Assembly: GCA_028874195.1 (NCBI GenBank)
Contig: JAPPLM010000047.1
Coordinates: forward strand, 113,126 to 177,125
Direction: 5' to 3'
Source of the DNA: Chloroflexota bacterium
Lineage (GTDB): Bacteria > Chloroflexota > UBA11872 > VXOZ01
DNA: 64,000 bases
Every line of letters begins with the position of its first letter. Within the stretch, counting starts at the first letter, position 1. This document shows positions 34,607 to 42,958 of the stretch, piece after piece. Below the pieces are notes generated by a model. The model did not search any database. It worked only from the letters and a program-made list of their open reading frames with translations, and had not been told where the DNA came from. Made by a program: the position numbers and the translations under genes.

Positions 34607-35440
34607 ATGAGCGCACAGGAATCCGACCGTCTAGGCCCACTATTCACGCAGTATGTGCAATCAGTGGGCGTCGCAAACTTGAACGGCGAAGAAGCGCAGC
34701 ATCTCCGCAGATTTGTCAGTTGGTGCGGCCCGGATACCCGCATCGGAGCTATCTACCCCCATCAACTTCAGGCCTATCTCGACCAAGTTGCGGCATCCGC
34801 CGATCCGAAACTGTGTGCCAGTGCGTTACGCACGTTCTTCTCCCACGCCAGCAAGGCCGGCTGGGTAGAAAATAACCCAGCTACGGGACTGAGAATTACG
34901 AAACGGAGCACGAAGAGCGACCCACGCGCCGCATCCGCCCAAACCGGCAACACTTTCATCAGCCGGAAGCGGTACGACGAGTTGAGTATTGAATTAGAGC
35001 AACACAAGGGCGAAGGACGCGAGCGTATCAGCCACCTCTTACATGCCGCCATAAAGGATGGCGATCTGCGCGAGAATGCCGCCTACGACGAGGCCAAATA
35101 CCAGCAAGGCATGCTGGAAGCGCGCATTCGAGAATTGGAGCAAACTCTCCGCACGAGCACGATTACTGAAGAAGAAACACAATCAGCAAACGAAGACAGT
35201 GATGCTGTCGCCGACGAGGGCATAAAGATTGGCATGCGTGTCGAGTTAGAGCTCACCGACGGCAGCGAAACGATTGCCTACCAGCTCGTGGGACCGTCGG
35301 AAGTAGATCCGCTCGAAGGTCGGATTTCCTATCTTTCGCCCGTCGGCGCCAGTCTCCTCGCCAAGCGCGCGGGGGACACGGTTGCTGTGGAAACACCTGC
35401 GGGCAGCGAGACGTACCGAGTCTTGAGCTACTCTTTCTAG
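34607..35440 (+). CDS. Fusion of tyrosine-recombinase core-binding (SAM-like) domain with GreA-type transcript-cleavage factor
   Basis: The protein has 277 residues. Residues 5-95 look like the N-terminal core-binding domain of phage integrases: LFTQYVQSVGV, then a helical region ending ALRTFFSHASKAGWVENNPATGL. Residues 108-175 are the GreA coiled coil: FISRKRYDELSIELEQH, the acidic tip DGDLRENAAYDEAKYQQG with the Asp and Glu needed for RNA-cleavage stimulation, and LEARIRELEQTL. Residues 205-277 are the FKBP-like GreA C-terminal domain. No recombinase catalytic domain is present. ATG 34607 follows GGGAGAGA. It probably binds RNA polymerase; the role of the added domain is unknown. Confidence 0.8.
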   Translation: MSAQESDRLGPLFTQYVQSVGVANLNGEEAQHLRRFVSWCGPDTRIGAIYPHQLQAYLDQVAASADPKLCASALRTFFSHASKAGWVENNPATGLRITKRSTKSDPRAASAQTGNTFISRKRYDELSIELEQHKGEGRERISHLLHAAIKDGDLRENAAYDEAKYQQGMLEARIRELEQTLRTSTITEEETQSANEDSDAVADEGIKIGMRVELELTDGSETIAYQLVGPSEVDPLEGRISYLSPVGASLLAKRAGDTVAVETPAGSETYRVLSYSF

Positions 35441-35679
35441 CCGGTCTTTGGTGTCGCCAGCCGCATACCGCTCTGTAGCCTAGCGCAGTCGTGCTGGGCA
35501 TCGTCTCAGGCTAACTCCAACGCGGAACCGGGGACAAGTATTGCAGCAACTGCCGCCTCCCTCGGTAGCGGCGGTTTCTCGCTTGCCTTGCCATTGCCTG
35601 TGAGCGCTCCTAGTACAGCCTTCGATTGGCTGGTACAATACGAGAGTACCCGCCGGAGTTCGTCCACCATGAGGATGCC

Positions 35680-36108
35680 ATGATCGAGACCTTGGCCACC
35701 GTCCTAAATTACGTTCTTGCCTTCCTCATCGCCTACGCGATTGCGCTGTGGATTGCGCTCGCCATTTGGGCCTTCTATGACATTCGCACACGAACCAGCG
35801 ATATCTTGGTGCAGCTCTTTTCGGTCCTGCTCGTGCTTGTCTTCAATATATTTGGCCTCATCCTCTACCTGTTTCTCCGTCCCAAGGAGACGTTGGCAGA
35901 AGCAAACGTGCTGGCGCTGGAAGAAGAGAGCTACCTGGCCGAAAGCGAAACGATGTCTCGCTGTTCCAATTGCAACTATCGCCTGGAAAACGATTACGTG
36001 CTCTGTCCAATGTGTCAGATGGAAGTTAGAAAGCGCTGTACCGGCTGCCGAAACCTCGCCGACTTGCGGTGGAACGCCTGCGCCTACTGCGGTACGCCGG
36101 TGCACTAA
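35680..36108 (+). CDS. Membrane-anchored double zinc-ribbon protein
   Basis: The protein has 142 residues. Two N-terminal transmembrane segments (VLNYVLAFLIAYAIALWIAL, about 7-30, and LVQLFSVLLVLVFNIFGLIL, about 42-65) are followed by a charged linker. Four CxxC pairs then lie between about residues 92 and 140 (CSNC, CPMC, CTGC, CAYC), making two zinc ribbons. ATG 35680 follows GAGG at five bases; an earlier in-frame start adds an unlikely N-terminus. Such proteins are common in Chloroflexota and Actinobacteria and have no known function. The gene is monocistronic, upstream of radC. Confidence 0.75.
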   Translation: MIETLATVLNYVLAFLIAYAIALWIALAIWAFYDIRTRTSDILVQLFSVLLVLVFNIFGLILYLFLRPKETLAEANVLALEEESYLAESETMSRCSNCNYRLENDYVLCPMCQMEVRKRCTGCRNLADLRWNACAYCGTPVH

Positions 36109-36153
36109 GAACCTATCCGGTAGCCCCTGTGTGAACGGTCTTGGTAGACAAAA

Positions 36154-36184
36154 CGTTCGTCCTGAGCTTGTCGAAGGGCGAGCG
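36154..36184. repeat. Dispersed repeat, TTCG...CCTGAGCTTGTCGAAG family (reverse orientation)
   Basis: CCTGAGCTTGTCGAAGGGCG is the reverse orientation of the CTTCGACAAGCTCAGG element seen at 20639 and elsewhere. It lies between the zinc-ribbon gene and radC. Confidence 0.8.
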
Positions 36185-36317
36185 TGCATGTGCCGAAAGC
36201 AAGCTGTCGGATAGGCTCCAAGCGCTCGTGGGCCCTGCTGGGTGACGAAAGGCGGCTTCCGGTCACAAACTCTTTACTTTCCTCCCTTAAACATCGCCTG
36301 CTCGCCTAAGGAATACC

Positions 36318-37088
36318 GTGCCTTTCAACCCCGACCAGGACACTGAAAGCCAGCCGCTGCCTTCACCTCCCGCTGCATCTGATATTTCCAGGATTGCGGT
36401 CCGCGAGTGGCCGGTAGCAGAACGTCCGCGGGAACGCCTGCGCGACCTCGGCCCGGCCCATCTCTCCACAGCGGAGCTGCTTGCCATCATCCTGCGTACC
36501 GGCACGCGGGAGATCTCAGTCGTCGCACTCGCTCAAGGCTTACTCGACAAATATGGCGGGGCCGGTGGCTTGCCCCAAGCAAGTTTTCGCGAGATTACTC
36601 AGTATCCCGGCGTTGGTGAGGCCAAGGCCGCTCAGTTGAAGGCGGCCTTGGAGCTTGGCCGCAGAGCAAGCGCCAGTGCACGGCCGGAACGGCCAGTAAT
36701 TCGCTCAGCCACCGACGCAAAGCACTACTTGCTCTCCGACTTCGTGGATGAGGAGCAGGAGAAATTCCTCGTTGTTCTGCTCGATACAAAGCATCACGTC
36801 GTGGGCAAGGAAATCCTGTATCGCGGCACGCTAAACCAGACGGCCATCCGCCCTGCCGAGGTCTTCCGTCAGGCGGTGCGCGCCAACTGCGCGTCGGTGC
36901 TGGTTGCCCATAACCACCCGAGTGGCGACCCTACACCCTCTGCCGATGACGTAGCCACCACGGCCCGCTTGGAGAAAGTCGGTGAACTCTTGGACATCAA
37001 GCTCGTCGATCACATCATCATGACGCGCGATGCGGCACTCTCACTGCGGGAGAAGGGCCTCGGGTTTTCCAACAGAAACACGAACTGA
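36318..37088 (+). CDS. radC: RadC-family JAB/MPN metalloprotein
   Basis: This 256-residue RadC homologue has an N-terminal helix-hairpin-helix region (RERLRDLGPAHLSTAELLAIILRTG and ITQYPGVGEAKAAQLKAALELG). The C-terminal JAB1/MPN domain carries the metal motif AHNHPSGDPTPSADD near 198 and an upstream Glu in RPAEVFRQAVR. The start is GTG 36318, with AAGGA five bases upstream. RadC is widespread; its proposed repair role is doubtful and its biochemical function is not settled. It lies between the zinc-ribbon gene and lepB on the same strand but with separate spacers. Confidence 0.93.
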   Translation: MPFNPDQDTESQPLPSPPAASDISRIAVREWPVAERPRERLRDLGPAHLSTAELLAIILRTGTREISVVALAQGLLDKYGGAGGLPQASFREITQYPGVGEAKAAQLKAALELGRRASASARPERPVIRSATDAKHYLLSDFVDEEQEKFLVVLLDTKHHVVGKEILYRGTLNQTAIRPAEVFRQAVRANCASVLVAHNHPSGDPTPSADDVATTARLEKVGELLDIKLVDHIIMTRDAALSLREKGLGFSNRNTN

Positions 37089-37271
37089 GGTCGTGTCTTA
37101 TCCGCAAAGACGCGCGGAGGCGTCCATAGTAACGCAAATGTGAATTCTTAGAGAGCGTGCAAGCTGCAAGTCCGAAAGAGCGCGGCCTCGTTGCCGAACA
37201 AAACATGCAGTTCGTCGTGCAGTGCTATGCTATAGATAGAGCGAACCCGTTGCCCTTGGGAGGAAACCGCC

Positions 37272-37919
37272 ACGAAATCGTTCGCTAAGGAAGTCCTTCA
37301 TACTCTCCTACTCACTGCCATAATCTTCTTTGGCACCCGTCTTGCGGTACAAAACTACCGCGTTGAAGGGAGCAGCATGTATAGCACCTTGCACCACAGC
37401 GAGTTTGTCTTAGTCAACAAGCTGGCCTACGTGCGCTCGGAACCGCAGCATGGCGATATCATCGTCTTCAACTACCCAGATGATCCCTCGGAGCAATTCG
37501 TGAAGCGCATCATCGCCATTCCGGGCGACACAATCGAGATACGCCAAGGCACCGTCTACGTGAATGGAGAGAAGATTACCGAACCGTACGTCAGCAGAGG
37601 CGCGCAACTCGCGGGTTTTGTCAGCCGTGACGAGTTGGCAAGTCGTACCGTGCCCGCCGATTCCTACTTCGTCATGGGAGACAATCGGCGCGGCAGCCGG
37701 GATTCCCGTGAATGGGGATTCCTGCCGCGCAAATTCATCGTGGGCAAGGTATGGGTAGCCTACTGGCCTCCAGAGGATTTCGGTGTTATACAGCACTTCG
37801 ATCTCAGCGTGCCGGAGCCCGCCGGACGCAAAGAAGCGGCTGACTTCGACAGGGTCGCTGACCTCGACAAAGTCGACGTCTACGACAAAGTCGACGTCTA
37901 CGACAAGGTTCCGGCTTAG
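37272..37919 (+). CDS. lepB: Signal peptidase I, apparent ACG start codon
   Basis: This membrane serine protease removes signal peptides from exported proteins. It has a transmembrane helix (VLHTLLLTAIIFFGTRLAV, about 7-25), the catalytic Ser in YRVEGSSMYSTL (codon 37374-37376), the catalytic Lys in QFVKRIIAIPGD, and the box MGDNRRGSRDSREWG. The first ATG (37377) lies after the catalytic Ser and cannot be the start. No ATG, GTG or TTG exists between it and the upstream in-frame stop at 37233, but ACG 37272 follows GGGAGGAAACCGCC, a strong ribosome site, giving a 215-residue protein. The C-terminus holds an 18-base tandem repeat encoding VDVYDK. The next gene overlaps the stop (TAGTG). Confidence 0.85.
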   Translation, partial: TKSFAKEVLHTLLLTAIIFFGTRLAVQNYRVEGSSMYSTLHHSEFVLVNKLAYVRSEPQHGDIIVFNYPDDPSEQFVKRIIAIPGDTIEIRQGTVYVNGEKITEPYVSRGAQLAGFVSRDELASRTVPADSYFVMGDNRRGSRDSREWGFLPRKFIVGKVWVAYWPPEDFGVIQHFDLSVPEPAGRKEAADFDRVADLDKVDVYDKVDVYDKVPA

Positions 37920-38353
37920 TGCCTCCCGACCTCTTCGAATACCTGTTCGCGGCGCCCGGGCCGCCGGGGTCCTTCTACCGCGAGCTTGCCCCTCTGCTTA
38001 CTATAGGCTTCGGCTCAGGCCTGGGGATATCGTTTGTCTACTACTTGATCAGCGGCATGCTCTTCGGCAGCAGCCCTCTGCGGCGCTTGGCCGTGCGGGT
38101 AGTGCTGCTCACCAGCATGGTCATCAACGGTCTCGGCCTATTTGCCGTTTTCCTACGTCAGGCAGGCTGGGGCATCCTCTCCTACCGTTTCGTGCTCGTC
38201 CTGATCGCCATTGTGCAGGTGTATATTTTAGTCAGGACGTTCTGGTACCTCTTCCGCGTGTTGCCTCGCAAATTAACAGAATCCGCTGAAGAAAAGAGCA
38301 AGAAGTCGTCTGGTGGGCGGCGCAAACGCTCCACGCGGCGTAAGAAGCGCTAG
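37919..38353 (+). CDS. Small membrane protein with basic C-terminal tail, coupled to lepB
   Basis: The protein has 144 residues with three hydrophobic segments: around PLLTIGFGSGLGISFVYYLI (25-44), VVLLTSMVINGLGLFAVFL (59-77) and FVLVLIAIVQVYILV (88-103). A tail very rich in Lys, Arg and Ser (SKKSSGGRRKRSTRRKKR) follows. GTG 37919 overlaps the lepB stop codon by one base, so the two are translationally coupled. I do not recognise a family. The position suggests a role with the secretion machinery, but that is only inference. Confidence 0.7.
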   Translation: MPPDLFEYLFAAPGPPGSFYRELAPLLTIGFGSGLGISFVYYLISGMLFGSSPLRRLAVRVVLLTSMVINGLGLFAVFLRQAGWGILSYRFVLVLIAIVQVYILVRTFWYLFRVLPRKLTESAEEKSKKSSGGRRKRSTRRKKR

Positions 38354-38404
38354 CGATCATAACAGGAAAGTCAGCGGAGTTTTGCAGGGGTACTGCCTAA
38401 TGAA

Positions 38405-38908
38405 TTACGGCTCGAAGGGCACCGCAGCCATGGTCCCCTTGAGCCGATCGAAGGTCCGCTCCAGCTCTTCAGAGATTACGCGGGTTCCGGAAAAGACCGT
38501 CATATAGTTCGTATCCCCCTCCCAGCGCGGCACGATGTGCGCGTGGACGTGATCGAGGATGCCGGCGCCCGCGGCGGCGCCTAAGTTCATGCCGACATTC
38601 ACGGCATCAGGCTGGAACGTCCTGCGCAGAAGGCGCACCCCGTAGCGGACAACGTGCATCACGTTTGCGCTCTCATCTGCGGTCAAGTCAGTGAGGTCGC
38701 CAACGTGCCGATACGGCACCACGAGAAGATGTCCGTTATTATAGGGATAGCGATTGAGGATAATGAAGCATATTTCGCTCCGATACAGCACGAGATTGGC
38801 TCTATCGTCGGCTCCCTGGCTTGCTTCACAGAACACGCACGTATCGGTAGACCGCTTCTCTCTTGCCAAGTATTCCATACGCCACGGTGACCAGAGTATA
38901 TCTCTCAT
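38405..38908 (-). CDS. HIT-family nucleotide hydrolase/phosphorylase (Ap4A-type)
   Basis: This 167-residue protein has the histidine triad HVHAHIVPRW near 120 and the strand NNGHLLVVPYRHV near 58. It begins with DILWSPWRMEYL, typical of the Ap4A phosphorylase-like HIT branch, and has an N-terminal CVFC zinc-type pair near 24. It probably acts on dinucleoside polyphosphates or AMP-linked compounds. The gene is divergent from rsmG, and their 5' ends lie very close or overlap. Confidence 0.9.
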   Translation of the reverse strand: MRDILWSPWRMEYLAREKRSTDTCVFCEASQGADDRANLVLYRSEICFIILNRYPYNNGHLLVVPYRHVGDLTDLTADESANVMHVVRYGVRLLRRTFQPDAVNVGMNLGAAAGAGILDHVHAHIVPRWEGDTNYMTVFSGTRVISEELERTFDRLKGTMAAVPFEP

Positions 38909-39675
38909 CTTCTCTACCGGATGACTTTGCTCATCTCTTGCCTGTGCTGCGCACCCGCTGCGCAGCCCTAAGTATTACACTCGATTTCAAGCAAGTTCAG
39001 CGGCTGCACGCGTATCTGGAGCTGCTCTTGCAGCAGCGGGGGCGCATCAATCTTACCGGAATCCGAGATCCCGCGCAGGCGGAGCGACTGCTGTTGCTGG
39101 AGTCGATTGCCACCGTATTGGCGGCGCCGAGGCTGCGTGCCGCTCCCGGCGACAACACGGGACTCCGACTGCTGGACGTCGGTACCGGCGGCGGCATTCC
39201 CGGCATTCCCCTTGCTATCGCCTTTCCTCACGTCGCGGTGACGCTGCTCGAAGCGACCCGAAAGAAGGTGGACTTCCTGCAACACGTCGTTGCATCGTTT
39301 GCTCTGGAAAACGTCACAGCGCTATGGGGACGCGCTGAAGACCTGGCCCATGTGGCTGAGCACCGCGCGCACTATGATGTGGTCACAGTGCGCGGTGTCG
39401 GCAGTCTTGCCACCGTAGCGGAGCTTGCGCTTCCCTTCTGCAAACGCGGCGTTATGCTCGTGGCTTACAAATCGCTGCCGCTGGACACCGAACTACAGGA
39501 GGCAAGCCACGCAATCCACGCGCTTGGCGGCCGCAATCCGCGGGTAACGCCCTTCAATCTCCCCGAATTACCCGCGCAGCACTGCCTGGTGACGGTAGAG
39601 AAGTCCACAGTCACGCCAGAGCAGTATCCGCGCCGTGCCGGTCTACCCGCGCGGCGTCCCCTTGCAAAGCGATAG
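38863..39675 (+). CDS. rsmG: 16S rRNA (guanine-N7) methyltransferase RsmG
   Basis: RsmG methylates G527 of 16S rRNA using S-adenosylmethionine. The protein has RLHAYLELLLQQRGRINLTG, then the SAM-binding motif LLDVGTGGGIPGIPLAIAFP, KKVDFLQHVV, GRAEDLAH and VRGVGSLATVAELALPF. The start is uncertain: TTG 38863 gives 270 residues but overlaps the divergent HIT gene by 46 bases, and no candidate has a clear ribosome site. Starts such as GTG 38887 or GTG 38944 are possible, and conservation begins near 38940. The C-terminus has a short basic extension (PRRAGLPARRPLAKR). Confidence 0.88.
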   Translation: MPSIPYATVTRVYLSSSLPDDFAHLLPVLRTRCAALSITLDFKQVQRLHAYLELLLQQRGRINLTGIRDPAQAERLLLLESIATVLAAPRLRAAPGDNTGLRLLDVGTGGGIPGIPLAIAFPHVAVTLLEATRKKVDFLQHVVASFALENVTALWGRAEDLAHVAEHRAHYDVVTVRGVGSLATVAELALPFCKRGVMLVAYKSLPLDTELQEASHAIHALGGRNPRVTPFNLPELPAQHCLVTVEKSTVTPEQYPRRAGLPARRPLAKR

Positions 39676-39752
39676 TTTATCCTCACAGTCACCGCAAATC
39701 GATACCTGAGCGAACAGTGGTTCCTATTGAGCACGACGAGCCAACGTCGCAC

Positions 39753-40502
39753 TCAGAGGACACTTGCCGCCTCGCTATCAATGAGCACTGTAACGTCCCG
39801 ATGAAGCCGGAGAAACGAGGCCGGAACGTGCGGCGTGATGGCGCCGGCTACCGCTTGGCTCACCGCCTGGGCCTTGCTCTCGCCGCTTGCCAGCAGCAGT
39901 ATGCGCTTGGCCTGCAAGATCGTGCCCATTCCCATCGTTATAGCGCGATCGGGGAAGTCTTCAAGAGAAGGAAACGGGTTAGCGACGGCGTTTTCCCAAT
40001 ACTCATACGCAAGGCGACGGGTTTCAACGCCGAGGCAGGCAACGTGGACCTCGGCCCGCAACTCAGCACCCGGCTCATTGAAGCCTATGTGCCCGTTCTG
40101 ACCGATCCCTAACACCGCGAGGTCTAGATAACCCGCTCCCGCGATTGCTTCTTCATATGCGCGGCATTCAGTTTCAGGATCCGGCGAGGCGCCGTTCGGT
40201 ATGTGGGTTCGCTGCGGGGCAAGATTCACGTGAGCAAGCAGGTGTTCCCGCATGTACGTGTGGTAACTGGCGGGATGCTCTGGAGCCAGTCCCAAATACT
40301 CATCGAGATTGAAGGTACGCACGCGGGAGAACCCTGCCTGCCCGCCCTCATATGCCGCCACAAGGTGCCGGTACATCCCAACGGGAGTCGCGCCCGTCGG
40401 AAGCCCTAGTACAAGCTCTGGTTCTTTTCGGATTGCCTCGCAAACAACCTCCGCCGCGCGCAGGCTCATCCCTGCGTACGACGGCGCCACTATGACTTCC
40501 AT
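39753..40502 (-). CDS. nagB: Glucosamine-6-phosphate deaminase
   Basis: NagB converts glucosamine-6-phosphate to fructose-6-phosphate and ammonia, feeding amino-sugar carbon into glycolysis. The 249 residues match the normal NagB core: VLGLPTGATPVGMY near 31, FNLDEYLGL near 64, LGIGQNGHIGFNEPG near 131 with the catalytic His, and ITMGMGTILQAKRIL near 188. The hexameric E. coli enzyme has a slightly longer C-terminus. It stands alone on the minus strand, convergent with rsmG and divergent from the M20 gene. Confidence 0.93.
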   Translation of the reverse strand: MEVIVAPSYAGMSLRAAEVVCEAIRKEPELVLGLPTGATPVGMYRHLVAAYEGGQAGFSRVRTFNLDEYLGLAPEHPASYHTYMREHLLAHVNLAPQRTHIPNGASPDPETECRAYEEAIAGAGYLDLAVLGIGQNGHIGFNEPGAELRAEVHVACLGVETRRLAYEYWENAVANPFPSLEDFPDRAITMGMGTILQAKRILLLASGESKAQAVSQAVAGAITPHVPASFLRLHRDVTVLIDSEAASVL

Positions 40503-40671
40503 GCGTCTCCCTTTCTTAATCCGCGCCCATTATACACAGACACAGCGGGACGCATAGAGCACACCAACTGATTCACGCAGCTTGCCCGTAGGACATGCGG
40601 GCAGTTCCTACAGTATACTTGCCCTCAAGTCGAAGCCCTCTAAAGAGCGCCCCATGACGAAAGGGGAAACC

Positions 40672-41865
40672 ATGGATATTCGCCCGGACGATCTCTTCGC
40701 TCATATTGACGCAGATGAAGTCGTAGCCCTCGCGGGCGGCTTGGCCCAAATCCCTAGTGAGATACCCAACGAAGGCCCAATTGCCAACTATCTCGCGGAG
40801 GAGATGCGCAAGACCGGCGCGTTTGATGAGGTGCATCTGCAAGATGTCGTGCCGGGTCGGCCCAATGTCATTGGGGTCGTACACGGCAGCGGTGACGGTC
40901 CCAATCTGCTGCTCAACGGCCACCTCGATACCGGCGCGCCTGCCGGTGAGTGGTCGCGCGGCCCCTACGACGTGTACGAGGAAGACGGCTTTCTCTATGG
41001 GTTCGGGCTAACCGACATGAAGGGCGCAGTGGCCTGTCTAGTCAAGGCGGCTGAAGCGGTAGCCCGCGCCGACTTACGACCCAAGGGTGATCTTGTCGTC
41101 ACCGCTGTGGTGCATCATGACGTCTGTGGACTTGGCACCAAGTTCTTCTTGGAGTCCAACGATCGCCCCTTCGCCATGTGCATTAATGGCGAACCCACCG
41201 GATTGCGGCTCCAACTCGCCCATGGCGGCGCGTGGCAATTCGAACTGACGACCCAAGGTGTTGCCGAGCACATTAGCCGGCGCGAGGGCGGCGTAGATGC
41301 GACCGGGAAGATGATTAAGTTGCTTGACGCGCTGGACGAACGCCAGTTCACCTTTGATCCTAACCAAGCTCTGGAAGGTCTGCCGCGCATGGTCGTCGGC
41401 CAAATCAACGGCGGCACCGCAGCCTCGCGCACGGCCAACCGTTGCACAGCAAGGGGCGACGTGCGTATCGTGCCCGGCATGACCGCCGATACTCTTTCCG
41501 CTGACTTCAGGCGGGTGATAGCGGGCATCGCAGCTACCGACCCGGAATTTCGGGCCGACCTCCGCACGCTCGTCTACCAACGCCCGTTTCAGATTGACGC
41601 CAACGCGCCGGTTGTCGCGCTCACGTCGCAAGCGCACCGCGACGTCACGGGAGAGGAGCCTGAGAGCTCAACCGGACTGCCGGTCTGTAGTTATGTCACA
41701 GACTCCTCCGACATCGTGCGGCACGGTATTCCGACGGTCGTCTACGGGCCCAGCAACTGGCGCATGGTTCCCGATGAACGCATCAGCATTGCCGAGATGG
41801 TGACTGCGACGAAGGTCTACGCCCTAGCGGCGGCACGCGTCGTCACAGGCCAGTTTGGCGAATAA
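40672..41865 (+). CDS. M20-family amidohydrolase/peptidase with altered metal-site motif
   Basis: This 397-residue protein has the M20 fold (ArgE/DapE/CPG2). The first metal motif is NGHLDTGAP near 83 and the bridging Asp is in GLTDMKGAVACL near 110. The usual EE motif, with catalytic base and ligand, reads VHHDVCGLG here, so the two acids appear as His and Asp. NGEPTGL is kept; the dimerisation-domain His is in VAEHISRREGG near 205. The last His ligand expected after GPS is not evident. It may be active with different ligands or have diverged function. ATG 40672 follows AAGGGG; ATG 40654 is weaker. Confidence 0.8.
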   Translation: MDIRPDDLFAHIDADEVVALAGGLAQIPSEIPNEGPIANYLAEEMRKTGAFDEVHLQDVVPGRPNVIGVVHGSGDGPNLLLNGHLDTGAPAGEWSRGPYDVYEEDGFLYGFGLTDMKGAVACLVKAAEAVARADLRPKGDLVVTAVVHHDVCGLGTKFFLESNDRPFAMCINGEPTGLRLQLAHGGAWQFELTTQGVAEHISRREGGVDATGKMIKLLDALDERQFTFDPNQALEGLPRMVVGQINGGTAASRTANRCTARGDVRIVPGMTADTLSADFRRVIAGIAATDPEFRADLRTLVYQRPFQIDANAPVVALTSQAHRDVTGEEPESSTGLPVCSYVTDSSDIVRHGIPTVVYGPSNWRMVPDERISIAEMVTATKVYALAAARVVTGQFGE

Positions 41866-41933
41866 ATCCGCACCTCGGCGTCGCGTGAAGCATATACGCA
41901 GAACGAATACTAAGGGTGGATGGCCCGCATCCG

Positions 41934-42863
41934 TTAGGATTCACTACCGTTCGTGCGCGGCTGATTTGGAGCCGCATCAACGATACCGCTCAGACCGCCG
42001 GCCAAGGCTGCCAACTCCATTGGGAATATCCACTTGGTGGACGGACTCTCGGCCATATTCTGAAGCGTCTGCAGGTATTGAATGAGCATCGTGTTCGAAT
42101 CCACCGTCTGCGCGATTTGAAACACGTGGTTGATCGCGGTGGCATAGCCTTCGGCGCGCAGTGACTGCGCTTCTCTTTCCGCTTGGGCACGGAGAATTGT
42201 GGCCTGGCGGTCGCCTTCTGCTTTCAGGATCTCGGACTGCTTGTCACCTTCGGCTACCAGAATCGCCGACTGCTTCTGGCCGCCGGCCTCGGTGACCATG
42301 GCGCGCCGGTTGCGCTCGGCGGACATCTGCCGGTTCATCGCATCTTGCACTTCGCGCGGCGGCAGAATCTCGCGGATCTCCACCGTTGTGACTTTCACGC
42401 CCCAGCGGGCGGTCACCTCGTCCAGCTTCGTGCGCAGGATATTGTTGATCTGCTCACGCTTGGCGAGCACGTCGTCCAAGGAAATGTCGCCAATGACCGC
42501 GCGCAGGGTAGTGGTCGCAATACCCTGCGAGGCGCCGGCGAAGTTTGCCACTTGCACCACGCTGTCGTGGGGATTGGTGACCTTCCAATAGATGAGGAAG
42601 TCGATGAGAATGGGCGCATTGTCCGAGGTGATGCAGCTCTGTTGCGGGATTTCGAGGAATTGCTCGCGCAGGTCTACGCGGACCGGCCGGTCGATGATGG
42701 GCCAGAGCCAAACGATTCCCGGTCCTCGTGGATCTGCCATCACGCGACCCAGCCGGAAGACCACTAGCCGTTCGTATTCCGCCACAATCTTGATGGCGGA
42801 GTACGCCAACCAGAGCAAGAAAACTACCAGGACTACTATAAGTGCAATGAGTTGACCGTTCAT
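41934..42863 (-). CDS. SPFH/Band 7 protein (slipin/stomatin-like)
   Basis: This 309-residue membrane-associated scaffold protein has an N-terminal transmembrane segment (LIALIVVLVVFLLWLAYSAI). The Band 7 domain follows (about 25-200; YERLVVFRLGRV and PGIVWLWPIIDRPVRVDLRE), then a coiled coil (ERNRRAMVTEAGGQKQSAIL onward) and a Pro-rich end. It is slipin-like. The NfeD gene lies 95 bases upstream on the same strand; slipin and NfeD-1b proteins are commonly paired, and the NfeD protease is known to cut stomatin partners in other organisms. Confidence 0.92.
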   Translation of the reverse strand: MNGQLIALIVVLVVFLLWLAYSAIKIVAEYERLVVFRLGRVMADPRGPGIVWLWPIIDRPVRVDLREQFLEIPQQSCITSDNAPILIDFLIYWKVTNPHDSVVQVANFAGASQGIATTTLRAVIGDISLDDVLAKREQINNILRTKLDEVTARWGVKVTTVEIREILPPREVQDAMNRQMSAERNRRAMVTEAGGQKQSAILVAEGDKQSEILKAEGDRQATILRAQAEREAQSLRAEGYATAINHVFQIAQTVDSNTMLIQYLQTLQNMAESPSTKWIFPMELAALAGGLSGIVDAAPNQPRTNGSES

Positions 42864-42958
42864 GGCGCGCTACCCTCTCCTTCGTGCTAACTATTCGGCA
42901 TCTTCAGTTGCAGCCGTGTGCGCAGACTCCTCTCGCCCCCTTCCCAAACTACCCGCTG

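Noticed and set aside
37377..37919. lepB starting at the first ATG
   Set aside because: This would remove the transmembrane helix and the catalytic Ser that immediately precedes the ATG codon.
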